From Kordiimonadaceae bacterium (GTDB taxonomy: Bacteria > Pseudomonadota > Alphaproteobacteria > Sphingomonadales > Kordiimonadaceae), in NCBI GenBank assembly GCA_016763495.1, contig JAESTR010000094.1, forward strand, positions 1 to 6,720: a stretch of DNA of 6,720 nt, written 5' to 3'. Shown here in pieces: positions 1-6,448 of the stretch. The notes under the pieces were generated by a model. The model did no database searches and had not been told where the DNA came from. It saw only the letters and a list, made by a program, of their open reading frames with translations. The translations under genes and the position numbers were made by a program. Every line of letters starts with the position of its first letter. Position 1 is the first letter of the stretch.

Positions 1-1
1 A

Positions 2-247
2 GGCTTGAAATACTACCGGCAGGCGCTAGAGATAGAGCCAAATGACAAGCAGGCTCTTGAAGTCCAGACACTTGCATTTTTAAAGCGCGACATGACAGAT
101 AAAGCTAATGGCAATCGTGATAAGCTTGCGCGGCTGTGCGTTAGCGGCTGTCCCGCCTTAGATGTGGTTGTTTCTGCCATCGAAGCTTACAAAGTACGTA
201 AGGCGGATAAGGTTTCCGCCACCTTGGCCGAGAATAAAGACGGCTAA
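2..247 (+). CDS. C-terminal fragment of a tetratricopeptide-repeat (TPR) protein
   Basis: This is the 3' end of a gene that begins outside the window; the frame is open from the first bases and stops with TAA at 245-247. About 81 residues are visible. They open with 'LKYYRQALEIEPNDKQALE', which fits the second helix of a TPR unit plus the P-N-D turn (consensus A..Y..AL...P.) and the start of the next helix. The rest is a polar, Lys-rich tail with a CxxxC pair ('CVSGC'). TPR units are protein-protein interaction scaffolds, and nothing here identifies the partner or pathway. No signal peptide or membrane segment is seen in the visible part. A TTG at position 5 could be read as a start, but no ribosome binding site can be seen and the repeat is plainly cut by the window edge, so I treat the gene as partial. 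The TPR call is fairly safe; the specific function is unknown. Confidence 0.65.
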   Translation, partial: GLKYYRQALEIEPNDKQALEVQTLAFLKRDMTDKANGNRDKLARLCVSGCPALDVVVSAIEAYKVRKADKVSATLAENKDG

Positions 248-336
248 GCAATGGATTTATGGGTTTAGCCCTATACACCTGTGTCATAGACTGACTAGAT
301 CAGCGTATCCATTTGTCCGGTATAAACGCACTATGG

Positions 337-359
337 ACTCGCCGTTCGGGTCGGCGAGT
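337..359. repeat. 8-bp perfect hairpin with a 7-nt TTCGGGT loop
   Basis: ACTCGCCG (337-344) and CGGCGAGT (352-359) are perfect reverse complements flanking the loop TTCGGGT (345-351). The GC-rich stem should be stable in RNA. Read on the + strand, it has the geometry of a tRNA T-arm: a G-C closing pair, then a 7-nt loop starting TTC. It lacks the conserved A at loop position 5. There is no T-tract just downstream, only GTTTTG at 378-383, so a terminator role for the TPR gene is possible but weak. Confidence 0.6.
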
Positions 360-402
360 GACGGTTGGGACGCGAGGTTTTGATAGACCATACATTACTG
401 TC

Positions 403-425
403 ATGCGCCTGCTTGACCGGCGCAT
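403..425. repeat. 7-bp perfect hairpin
   Basis: ATGCGCC (403-409) pairs perfectly with GGCGCAT (419-425) across a 9-nt loop. It is the second of three hairpins in the gap between the TPR gene and trmFO. No T-run follows on either strand. Its role is unknown. Confidence 0.5.
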
Positions 426-477
426 CCATAACACTGCATCAACATTTTATGAACCTACGGACCAGATCAGCGTGTGA

Positions 478-509
478 CGACTTGAACATTGGTTTGTCTG
501 CTCAAGTCG
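478..509. repeat. 8-bp perfect hairpin downstream of trmFO
   Basis: CGACTTGA (478-485) pairs with TCAAGTCG (502-509) across a 16-nt loop. It lies about 40 nt past the trmFO stop codon on the - strand, so it could protect the trmFO mRNA 3' end or lie near a Rho-dependent stop. No T-tract follows in the trmFO direction, so it is not called an intrinsic terminator. Confidence 0.5.
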
Positions 510-547
510 GATAATGACGCGTTTATCAAGCTGGCAGCGGCAGGTTT

Positions 548-1882
548 TTAGTTGCTTAGTTCTTCCATCCAAACAGCAAGGTCAATAAGGGCGCGTTTGC
601 TCATTGCCGGTTTACGCTCTTTCTTCTTAGTGCGCTCTGCAAGGGCAGGGAATAGGCCGAAGTTTACGTTCATTGGCTGGAATGTTTTTGCGTCAGCACC
701 ACCTGTTATATGATTGATGAGAGCACCAAAAGCAGTAGTGGGTGGCGGTGTAACTACATTCTTGCCCAATATGTCACAGCTCGTGAAGAGCCCCGTCATC
801 AAACCCATAGCGGCGCTTTCAACATAGCCTTCAACGCCAGTGATTTGCCCGGCAAACCGCAAGCGTGGGTCTGCTTTCATCCGTAATTCATTATCTAGTA
901 TCAAAGGGCTGTTGAGGAACGTATTGCGGTGCAGGCCGCCAAGGCGCGCAAACTCAGCATTTTCCAAACCCGGTATTTTTTTAAAGATGCGTACCTGTTC
1001 ACCGTGCTTCAATTTAGTTTGGAACCCTACGATATTGTATAGCGTGCCTAATTTATTATCCTGACGCAATTGCACCACGGCATGGTGGCGTTCATCAGTG
1101 TGTGGACTTTGCAGCCCTACAGGCTTCATTGGGCCAAATCGCAATGTTTCTGGCCCGCGGCTGGCCATAATTTCGATGGGCAAACAGGCTTCGAAGTAGG
1201 GTGTGCCTTCCCATTCCTTGAATTCGATTTTCTCCCCTTCATTTAGGTCATTGATAAACTCGTCATATTGCTCTTTGGATAGAGGCAAATTGATATAGTC
1301 AGCGCTATCGCCTTTATCATAGCGGCTTTGGTACCAAGCTTTGTCAAAATTGATGCTTTCTTTGTAAACAATTGGGGCAATTGAATCAAAGAAGGCAAGG
1401 CCATCTTCACCGCAAAGCTCAAGCACAGCCTCAGACAGAGCAGGGGATGTTAGTGGCCCCGTGGCGACAATCACATTCTCCCACTCTTTTGGCGGAAGGC
1501 CTGCAATCTCTTCACGCTCGATGGTTACAAGCTCGTGATTTGATAGCGTCTCAGTAATGTCTTCAGAAAACGCATCGCGGTCAACAGCAAGGGCTGAACC
1601 CGCTGGCAGCTTGTGGCGTTCAGCTGCTGCCATCACAAGTGAATTCATGCGGCGCATTTCTTCATGCAGCAAACCAACAGCATTATTCTCATAGTCATCA
1701 GACCGGAAACTGTTGGAGCAGACCATCTCTGCCAAGCCCTCAGTGGAGTGTGCATCTGTTTTGCGTACAGGACGCATCTCGTGAAGCACAACGGGTACGC
1801 CGCGAGTAACCAGCTGCCAAGCCGCTTCAGAGCCCGCAAGGCCACCACCAATGATATGAACAGGTTTGTTGGATGCAGTCAT
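548..1882 (-). CDS. trmFO: Methylenetetrahydrofolate--tRNA-(uracil-5-)-methyltransferase TrmFO
   Basis: This 444-residue protein matches TrmFO in full length (family about 435-470). The enzyme makes 5-methyluridine at position 54 of the tRNA T-loop, using 5,10-methylenetetrahydrofolate as carbon donor and FADH2 as reductant, in the cytoplasm. The N-terminus '[17 protein letters not shown]' (residues 8-24) is the FAD-binding Rossmann motif. It is followed by 'HEMRP' (34-38) and '[11 protein letters not shown]' (53-63), whose Cys55 matches the conserved Cys near the FAD in Bacillus subtilis TrmFO. '[29 protein letters not shown]' (229-257) holds Cys233, equivalent to the catalytic cysteine. '[20 protein letters not shown]' (342-361) is the second dinucleotide-domain signature shared with GidA/MnmG. 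The ATG at 1880-1882 places the Rossmann motif at the usual distance from the N-terminus; the ribosome binding site is weak (ACGAG about 10 nt upstream). The gene is monocistronic here and divergent from the M28-like gene. No damage is seen. Confidence 0.97.
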   Translation of the reverse strand: MTASNKPVHIIGGGLAGSEAAWQLVTRGVPVVLHEMRPVRKTDAHSTEGLAEMVCSNSFRSDDYENNAVGLLHEEMRRMNSLVMAAAERHKLPAGSALAVDRDAFSEDITETLSNHELVTIEREEIAGLPPKEWENVIVATGPLTSPALSEAVLELCGEDGLAFFDSIAPIVYKESINFDKAWYQSRYDKGDSADYINLPLSKEQYDEFINDLNEGEKIEFKEWEGTPYFEACLPIEIMASRGPETLRFGPMKPVGLQSPHTDERHHAVVQLRQDNKLGTLYNIVGFQTKLKHGEQVRIFKKIPGLENAEFARLGGLHRNTFLNSPLILDNELRMKADPRLRFAGQITGVEGYVESAAMGLMTGLFTSCDILGKNVVTPPPTTAFGALINHITGGADAKTFQPMNVNFGLFPALAERTKKKERKPAMSKRALIDLAVWMEELSN

Positions 1883-2048
1883 AGTCTTTAACTCGTTGGC
1901 GCGGTAAATATACGGGGGCGCAGTATTAAATATACGGGCGCAAAATATCGCGCTTTAATTTTCTTGGGTTTATTTAGCGGAGCAGCCTTCATTTTGACAG
2001 TAAAAAAGCTATGCTGCTGTCTTCACTAAACAAAATGCTGAGACATGT
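1883..2048. promoter_or_regulatory. Divergent intergenic region with presumed promoters for trmFO and the M28-like gene
   Basis: This 166-bp gap separates two genes transcribed away from each other, so both promoters should lie here. On the + strand a perfect TTGACA occurs at 1994-1999, but no good -10 hexamer sits 16-18 bp downstream (the nearest, TATGCT at 2010-2015, is too close). The trmFO side carries the 22-bp tandem repeat. GCGC-N8-GCGC (1938-1953) is a further small dyad. Promoter presence is inferred from gene arrangement; exact sites are uncertain. Confidence 0.4.
1905..1948. repeat. Imperfect 22-bp tandem repeat in the trmFO upstream region
   Basis: Two adjacent 22-bp units (1905-1926 and 1927-1948) share TAAATATACGGG and a following GCGCA, differing by two extra G residues in the first copy and a few bases at the 3' end. 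Read towards trmFO (- strand), each copy gives TGCGCCC..GTATATTTA, so each contributes a TATATT that resembles a -10 element. The units start 22 nt upstream of the trmFO start codon. They could be a duplicated promoter or operator, or a neutral slippage duplication. No convincing -35 at 16-18 bp spacing was found for either copy. Confidence 0.6.
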
Positions 2049-3200
2049 ATGCCGTTAAAGGCCGAAGAAATTTATAACTCCTTACTAGAATGGCCAGACC
2101 GGGCCGTTGGCAGTGAGGATGAAATGATGGCGCGTGAACAGCTTGTCACTCACCTAGAGGGGGAGCCAGGCGTTAATGTCGTGGAAGAAGCCCTTTTGGT
2201 GCCGTCATCTAACTTGCCGCTGCTAGTCGCTGTTGTAATGGCACAGCTGTTTGCTGTTTGGGCTGCGTCCAGTATGGCGCTTATTGCGCTGTTAACGGCT
2301 TCTGTGTTTTGGTTCAGCTACATTTTGTTTCTTGATGGTAGAAACAGTCCGCTTGTATGGCTGTTGCCCAAAAAAGTATCCGCTAACTTGGTCGCAAAAA
2401 AGGGCGAGGGGAAGCGACTTTTCATTGTGATGGCACATCTGGATTGTGCCGCTAGGCCATTTTTAGAGAAGGCTACTTTCTCAGCCCACAAAACTAAAAT
2501 CTTTTATGGCACGCTAGGCGTCTTGAGCTTTGGAATGTTTGTTTCAGTTTTTGCTGTGAATGAAATTATACTGCCCAACTGGTTCAATGTTTTGGTCAGT
2601 ATGCTCCTTGTCTGCTTGCTGGCAATCTCAAGTCTTCATATTTGGTCGGCGAGATATGGCGCTAAGGCTACCGACAATTTAGCCGGTGTTACGTCCGCAG
2701 TTACCGCCGCTAGCCAATTGTGGCGGCGCATGCCGCACAATACCGAAGTTCGCCTGCTGCTCACAACAGGGTATGGGGCAGGCAAGCTTGGCGCACAACA
2801 TTATTGGCAGCAGCATGACGAAGACTTTAAATATCGAGATGTTTTTGTGGTCAATGTTGAATTAGGTGGCGACGGCAAGCTTGGCTATGTAGCTCAAAGC
2901 GGACCTTTTCTGCCGATCCAATGCTCAAATATCCTGACAAAAACTGCTCAGGCTGCAATTGGCCATAACGAGCGGTTTAAAGGCATCACATACAGTAAAT
3001 TAGCACTTGAGCACAGTGATGCTATCAGTTTTCATCACGGTGGATTACCGACGATTTCCTTATGTTCTATGCCTTATGAGGAAAGTACAGGTGATGTGGC
3101 ATTTGACCCGACTGAGCAAATGGCACTTGCAGCGCAAATGGCACTTGCAGCACAGTATGCTGAATCAATAGTTCGTATGACGCCCAGCAGTACTCACTGA
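2049..3200 (+). CDS. Membrane-embedded M28-family peptidase-like protein, probably catalytically degenerate
   Basis: This 383-residue protein has the layout of an M28 zinc aminopeptidase split by membrane segments. 'VMAHLDC' (127-133) matches the GAHxDS metal motif (His130, Asp132). 'ATDNLAGVTSAV' (207-218) matches the bridging-Asp motif (Asp209). 'VVNVELGGDG' (267-276) matches the N-(L/V)-D-M-x-G segment, with Glu271 for Asp. 'EHSDAISFHHGGLPTISL' (321-338) matches SDHxPF...GIPxxxL. The usual Glu-Glu pair (catalytic base plus zinc ligand) falls at 'TTGYGAGKLGAQHY' (239-252) and reads Tyr242-Gly243. The C-terminal zinc His of 'YHTPADT' falls at 'AFDPTEQ' and reads Phe352. Two hydrophobic hairpins are visible (about 55-95 and 151-198), the second inserted between the first two metal motifs. 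No cleavable signal peptide is seen. Fold homology is fairly clear; proteolytic activity is doubtful. The start ATG has only a weak GAG upstream. The gene is likely co-transcribed with the DUF924 gene 21 nt downstream. Confidence 0.75.
   Translation: MPLKAEEIYNSLLEWPDRAVGSEDEMMAREQLVTHLEGEPGVNVVEEALLVPSSNLPLLVAVVMAQLFAVWAASSMALIALLTASVFWFSYILFLDGRNSPLVWLLPKKVSANLVAKKGEGKRLFIVMAHLDCAARPFLEKATFSAHKTKIFYGTLGVLSFGMFVSVFAVNEIILPNWFNVLVSMLLVCLLAISSLHIWSARYGAKATDNLAGVTSAVTAASQLWRRMPHNTEVRLLLTTGYGAGKLGAQHYWQQHDEDFKYRDVFVVNVELGGDGKLGYVAQSGPFLPIQCSNILTKTAQAAIGHNERFKGITYSKLALEHSDAISFHHGGLPTISLCSMPYEESTGDVAFDPTEQMALAAQMALAAQYAESIVRMTPSSTH
3117..3152 (+). repeat. 18-bp in-frame tandem duplication inside the M28-like gene
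   Basis: CAAATGGCACTTGCAGCG (3117-3134) is followed at once by CAAATGGCACTTGCAGCA (3135-3152), 17 of 18 bases identical. It encodes QMALAA twice (residues 357-368) near the C-terminus. The duplication keeps frame and adds about two helical turns. It looks like a recent slippage event, since even the third codon positions are conserved except the last. Confidence 0.9.
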
Positions 3201-3210
3201 TATAAGTCCA

Positions 3211-3221
3211 AAGGAAAGCTA
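3211..3221 (+). promoter_or_regulatory. Ribosome binding site of the DUF924 gene
   Basis: AAGGA at 3211-3215 lies 6 nt before the ATG at 3222 and 11 nt after the stop codon of the upstream M28-like gene. This good Shine-Dalgarno sequence fixes the start and supports independent translation within a two-gene transcript. Confidence 0.75.
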
Positions 3222-3761
3222 ATGCGCCCTGACGATATTCTCTATTTTTGGTTCACTGAAATTTCCTCTAAAAGTTGGTGGCAAAAGTCTGACGCTTTTG
3301 ACGCGCTATTAACACGACGTTTCTCAAGCCTGCTTGAACAAGCCGCATGCGGGGAACTCGTGTCTTGGCGCGAGAGTGGGCGCGGGCGATTAGCTGAAAT
3401 TTTGGTGCTGGATCAGTTTTCACGGAATATCCACAGGGGAAAGTCCGCAGCATTCGCGACTGATTCTATGTCTCTTGTGCTTGCGCAAGAAGCTGTAGCA
3501 CGAGGCGTTGCTGAAAACTGGTCTGCTGATTGGCAGCAGTTTCTTTATATGCCGTTTATGCATAGTGAAAGCAGGGTAATTCACGAGCATGCAGTGGTAC
3601 TATTTAACAAGCCCGGCCTAAACGATAATTTGAACTTTGAGCGCCGGCACAAAGTGATTATTGACAGGTTCGGCCGTTATCCGCATAGAAACGCAATTTT
3701 AGGTAGGTCGTCAACGCTGGCAGAAATAGAGTTTCTTAAACAACCGGGCAGTGGGTTTTAA
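3222..3761 (+). CDS. DUF924 family protein
   Basis: This 179-residue protein matches DUF924, whose members are usually about 180-200 residues and fold as a TPR-like helical bundle; the family has no established biochemical role that I can name. Family motifs appear in order: 'YFWF' (8-11), 'WW' (19-20), 'FD.LLTRRF' (26-34), 'GELVSW' (44-49), 'GRLAEILVLDQFSRNIHRG' (55-73), 'FLYMPFMHSE' (107-116), an 'FERRHKVIIDRFGRYPHRNAILGR' block (139-162) and a final 'ST.AE..FL' (164-172). Conserved His, Arg and Asp residues in these blocks suggest a ligand or active site, but this is inference. It follows the M28-like gene by 21 nt and both precede a strong terminator, so the two probably form an operon. 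No signal peptide or membrane segment is seen, so it is likely cytoplasmic. It appears intact; the length is at the short end of the family. Confidence 0.93.
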   Translation: MRPDDILYFWFTEISSKSWWQKSDAFDALLTRRFSSLLEQAACGELVSWRESGRGRLAEILVLDQFSRNIHRGKSAAFATDSMSLVLAQEAVARGVAENWSADWQQFLYMPFMHSESRVIHEHAVVLFNKPGLNDNLNFERRHKVIIDRFGRYPHRNAILGRSSTLAEIEFLKQPGSGF

Positions 3762-3803
3762 TTTCTAGTATAGCCATTTCAGCTCCGGTAAAATTGAGTA
3801 CAT

Positions 3804-3847
3804 AAAAAAAACGCCCCAGCAAACCTGCTAGGGCGTTTTTTGTTTTT
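3804..3847. terminator. Bidirectional Rho-independent terminator between convergent genes
   Basis: ACGCCC (3811-3816) pairs with GGGCGT (3831-3836). After one C/A mismatch AGCA (3818-3821) pairs with TGCT (3826-3829) around an AACC loop. A run of A (3804-3811) lies on the left and T-rich sequence (3836-3847, broken by one G) on the right, so each strand reads as stem plus T-tract. It ends the M28-like/DUF924 unit on the + strand and the TonB receptor gene on the - strand, whose stop is only 12 nt away. Confidence 0.93.
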
Positions 3848-3858
3848 AGGGGCAGCTT

Positions 3859-6114
3859 CTAGAAGTTGAAGCGTGTCTCAATGCCAATCGTGCGAGGGCG
3901 GTTGGTTACAAGCCTAGGGCGTGCAGCATATTCCGCAGCGATGGAGCGGTTGTCACCAAGGTTGGCGCGCTCATCCAGCAGATTGGCTACGAACAATGCA
4001 ACTTCCCAGTTATCTTTGGTAACGCCAACGCGCATGTTCACGGTGCTCCATGAAGGACGCAGGCGCTGAGACGCAGCAGAAGATTCGTTGTTAGCACTGA
4101 AGCTACGGCCATAACGGCTTATGTCAGTGCGGACAAAACCTTCTTTGTCATCACTCAGGTCAAACACATATTCAGCAGAACCTGTGAATGTCCAGTTTGG
4201 TACACCCTGAATTTTATCACCTTCAAACACACCGGCTACGCCGCCGTTGTCTGTGATTTCTGCGTCTGCATATCCTACACCGAAGTCAAGTGTTAGGCCT
4301 TCGATTGGTACAGCTGTAATTTCAAGCTCGAAGCCTTTGATTTCAGCTGAACCAGCATTATCGACAAACTGGAATCCACAGCCAAGGCGGTTTTGCTGTT
4401 GAATGTTTGTCCAGTCGATGAAGTAGGCAGCACCGTTTACCCGGAAGCGGTTATCAGAGCTTGATGCTTTGGCACCCAATTCATAACTCCAGAGAGTATC
4501 TGAATCAAAGCCTGTAACATTAGCTGGATTCACACCCAAATTGTCTAGCTCTTCGCCACATAGGCCGATCGGTAAGTTGCCGTTCAATCCACCAATGCGG
4601 TAGCCTTTGGAGGCAGATGCATAGATGTTAAGGTCATCATTTGCTGCAAACTCAATCAGTGCTTTTGGATTGAACCCACTTTCAGACTGATTACCAGAAG
4701 ATGATGACGGGCCGCTGTTAGCGAAACCATCACTGTCGATTACAGAATCAGTCTTGGTGTTATACCAACGGCCACCAACGGTAATAGAGATTGCTTCTGA
4801 AGCTTGGAACGTTAACTCACCAAAACCAGCGATCTCTTTGGTATTGAATTCATTGAATGTTTCAAAGATCAAATCACCAGGAACAATACCTGTAACACTG
4901 GCACCAAGCGCGATTGCTGGCGGGTATTCAAGGTCTTGTGTTGTGCGCTGATAGAAAACACCCAAGATCAACTGGAACTTACCGTCCCAGTCAGATGTAT
5001 AGCGTGTCTCGTGAGAGAACGACGTATAATCAACCGTTTCTTCTAGTGGCGCGAAGAAAGGCACTGCTGGAATACCAATGATGTTGTTGAATAAATCTTC
5101 AAGGAATTCGCCTTCTTCCTCTACTTCACGAATGAAACGATCAAAGTATGAAGTTGAAGATGTGATATTGCCGTGATCAAGGTCCCAATTGAAGGTACCC
5201 GCTACAAGGAACCATTCATCACTACCTGGTTCCGCAATATCAAAAAAGCGGGGCTGAAGTGTGTTGTCAGGATCAATATCTGCGAATGGCAAGCCATCTG
5301 CTTCAATTTTTTGATACATGAACTTTGGAGTGAACGTTAGGGTATCGCTTAGCTGTACTTTGGCTGTTATGCCAACACCAGCATACTCTTCTGAATCAAC
5401 ATTATCCCGGCGCTTAAAGGCGGCTGTACCCGGTGCAAAACTTTGGTTTGTCCAGTGTACGCGGTCAAAAGTACCTGAGTTATGGCCGTAATAGGCATTT
5501 GCACGAATAGCTATTTTGTCTTCCACAACTGGAATGTTGATTGAGCCATCAAATGCCCAATTAAATTTGCCTTCTTTCACGGATGAAAGTTTAGCGTGCA
5601 AGCGTACTTCTTCGCTCTCAAAGTCAGGCTGCTTGGTAATTACCCGGATTGTGCCACCCATTGAACGCGCGCCGTAAAGGGAGCCTTGTGGGCCACGAAG
5701 TATTTCAATCCGGTCCATATCTACCACCCGAGGGTTCATGGATGCGGGGACCGGGGTTTCATCAATATAGAACCCAGTCGTATTGCGACCAAATACACCA
5801 CGAAGGGATGGCGAGTTAGCGTCAAAACGGCCATCAGATTCGTAAGCAAAGCCAAGGTTCGGTACTTTTACGGCGTAATCAATAAACTCTGTAGGGCCTG
5901 TGCGCTCAATATCCAAGCTGCTCATGGCAGTGATCGACATGCCCACATCTTGTAGGCTTTCTGCACGCTTTGTTGCGGTCACGATGATTTCTTCAAGTGA
6001 AAAACCCTCGTCAGAGTCTTGCTGAGCTTTTACAGGCGCCATTGTGGCAGTGGCTATGATGATACCTGTGCTGATTAGTAGCTTTCTTTTAAATCCTAAA
6101 TGTGCCGGGTTCAT
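3859..6114 (-). CDS. TonB-dependent outer-membrane receptor
   Basis: This 751-residue protein (from the chosen ATG) imports a ligand through the outer membrane using TonB-ExbBD energy. The first 30 residues form a signal peptide: 'FKRKLL' basic start, a hydrophobic core, and cleavage near 'PVKA|QQ'. The TonB box 'EEIIVTATKR' is at 41-50. The plug domain (about 51-160) has 'SPSLRGVFGRNTTGFYIDE' (101-119) and 'DRIEILRGPQGSLYGARSMGG' (134-154). The rest is the beta-barrel, closing with 'RPRTIGIETRFNF', whose final Phe is the outer-membrane assembly signal. Two cysteines (about 519 and 579) may form a loop disulfide. The ATG at 6112-6114 is chosen because AAGGAA lies 9 nt upstream; an ATG at 6121-6123 has the same AAGGAA too close, and an in-frame TTG at 6133-6135 has its own AAGGGGAG 7 nt upstream. 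The substrate cannot be told: this style covers siderophore, sugar and aromatic-compound receptors. No regulator or transport partner is adjacent. Confidence 0.95.
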   Translation of the reverse strand: MNPAHLGFKRKLLISTGIIIATATMAPVKAQQDSDEGFSLEEIIVTATKRAESLQDVGMSITAMSSLDIERTGPTEFIDYAVKVPNLGFAYESDGRFDANSPSLRGVFGRNTTGFYIDETPVPASMNPRVVDMDRIEILRGPQGSLYGARSMGGTIRVITKQPDFESEEVRLHAKLSSVKEGKFNWAFDGSINIPVVEDKIAIRANAYYGHNSGTFDRVHWTNQSFAPGTAAFKRRDNVDSEEYAGVGITAKVQLSDTLTFTPKFMYQKIEADGLPFADIDPDNTLQPRFFDIAEPGSDEWFLVAGTFNWDLDHGNITSSTSYFDRFIREVEEEGEFLEDLFNNIIGIPAVPFFAPLEETVDYTSFSHETRYTSDWDGKFQLILGVFYQRTTQDLEYPPAIALGASVTGIVPGDLIFETFNEFNTKEIAGFGELTFQASEAISITVGGRWYNTKTDSVIDSDGFANSGPSSSSGNQSESGFNPKALIEFAANDDLNIYASASKGYRIGGLNGNLPIGLCGEELDNLGVNPANVTGFDSDTLWSYELGAKASSSDNRFRVNGAAYFIDWTNIQQQNRLGCGFQFVDNAGSAEIKGFELEITAVPIEGLTLDFGVGYADAEITDNGGVAGVFEGDKIQGVPNWTFTGSAEYVFDLSDDKEGFVRTDISRYGRSFSANNESSAASQRLRPSWSTVNMRVGVTKDNWEVALFVANLLDERANLGDNRSIAAEYAARPRLVTNRPRTIGIETRFNF

Positions 6115-6123
6115 TTTTGTCAT

Positions 6124-6150
6124 TTCCTTATACAATTGTGTTCTCCCCTT
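6124..6150 (-). promoter_or_regulatory. Two candidate ribosome binding sites for the TonB receptor
   Basis: On the - strand AAGGGGAG (6143-6150) lies 7 nt before an in-frame TTG (6133-6135), and AAGGAA (6124-6129) lies 9 nt before the ATG at 6112-6114. The TTG start would add seven residues (including 'YKEMTK') before the signal peptide. Codon type and signal-peptide shape favour the ATG at 6114, but the upstream site is stronger in sequence, so the true start is open. Confidence 0.5.
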
Positions 6151-6224
6151 AGTTCTAGGCAATCTCACTTGCCTATCATTCAACAAACATCGAAATGATC
6201 TCTCAAATTTGCTGGCTAAAAAAC

Positions 6225-6252
6225 GCTATAACAGCAGCGCCATCACTGACAA
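6225..6252 (-). promoter_or_regulatory. Candidate sigma-70-type promoter for the TonB receptor
   Basis: Read on the - strand, TTGTCA (6247-6252) resembles a -35 box and TATAGC (6225-6230) a -10 box, with a 16-bp spacer. This would start transcription near 6218 and leave a 5' leader of about 100 nt. The match is moderate and the surrounding DNA is AT-rich, so chance matches are likely. Confidence 0.35.
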
Positions 6253-6323
6253 ACTCTATTTATTTTCGTAGGTTAGGTGTTTTGGTCTTGCAAGAAGAAA
6301 GCTATGCCGGGAGAACTCGGGCG

Positions 6324-6360
6324 ATATGATTAACAATAGAGTGTGTTATTTTTATCATAT
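6324..6360. repeat. Bulged AT-rich inverted repeat upstream of the TonB receptor
   Basis: ATATGAT (6324-6330) pairs with ATCATAT (6354-6360), and the adjoining TAACA (6331-6335) pairs with TGTTA (6344-6348) around an 8-nt loop; five T residues (6349-6353) bulge out on one side. Twelve pairs in all, mostly A-T. It could be an operator, a structured leader or a weak terminator (inner stem followed by TTTTT) for + strand transcription. Confidence 0.45.
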
Positions 6361-6448
6361 GAAAATTTTCGTTCAAAAATAAATATCAATAAGTCGTTGA
6401 AATATAATGGTTAATTTGTGTATTGAATGATGTTGCTAAAAGGATACT

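Larger units (their letters stand above)
248..547. other. Intergenic region between convergent genes, rich in hairpins, no credible CDS
   Basis: This stretch of about 300 bp lies between the end of the TPR gene (+) and the end of trmFO (-). I see no reading frame with both a credible start and protein-like composition. It holds three perfect inverted repeats (337-359, 403-425, 478-509) and a 10-bp direct repeat AGATCAGCGT at 297-306 and 464-473. None of the hairpins is followed by a clear run of T on either strand, so a classical Rho-independent terminator is not evident. Possible roles are 3'-UTR structure, Rho-dependent termination, or an unannotated small RNA. Confidence 0.6.

Noticed and set aside
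292..366. Possible tRNA gene, because 340-356 has T-arm geometry
   Set aside because: No acceptor partner for AGTGACG is found at the needed distance upstream, no D-arm or anticodon stem is evident, and the T-loop lacks the conserved A.
162..383. Out-of-frame + strand reading frame running from inside the TPR gene into the gap
   Set aside because: Overlaps the TPR coding end in another frame, has no ribosome binding site and no protein-like pattern, and runs through the hairpin at 337-359.
1664..1891. Reading frame on the + strand antisense to the trmFO start
   Set aside because: It is the shadow of a highly conserved gene, and its product resembles no known protein.
1994..2022. Sigma-70 promoter for the M28-like gene based on the perfect TTGACA
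   Set aside because: No acceptable -10 hexamer lies 16-18 bp downstream, so it is kept only as a note within the intergenic feature.
6115..6186. Longer receptor N-terminus starting at the TTG at 6184-6186
   Set aside because: There is no Shine-Dalgarno sequence upstream of that TTG, and it would put about 24 polar residues ahead of a clear signal peptide.
6044..6271. Reading frame on the + strand antisense to the receptor's signal peptide, with a hydrophobic product
   Set aside because: Its hydrophobic stretch overlaps the reverse complement of the signal-peptide coding region, it lacks a Shine-Dalgarno sequence, and it covers the receptor's translation-start and candidate promoter region.
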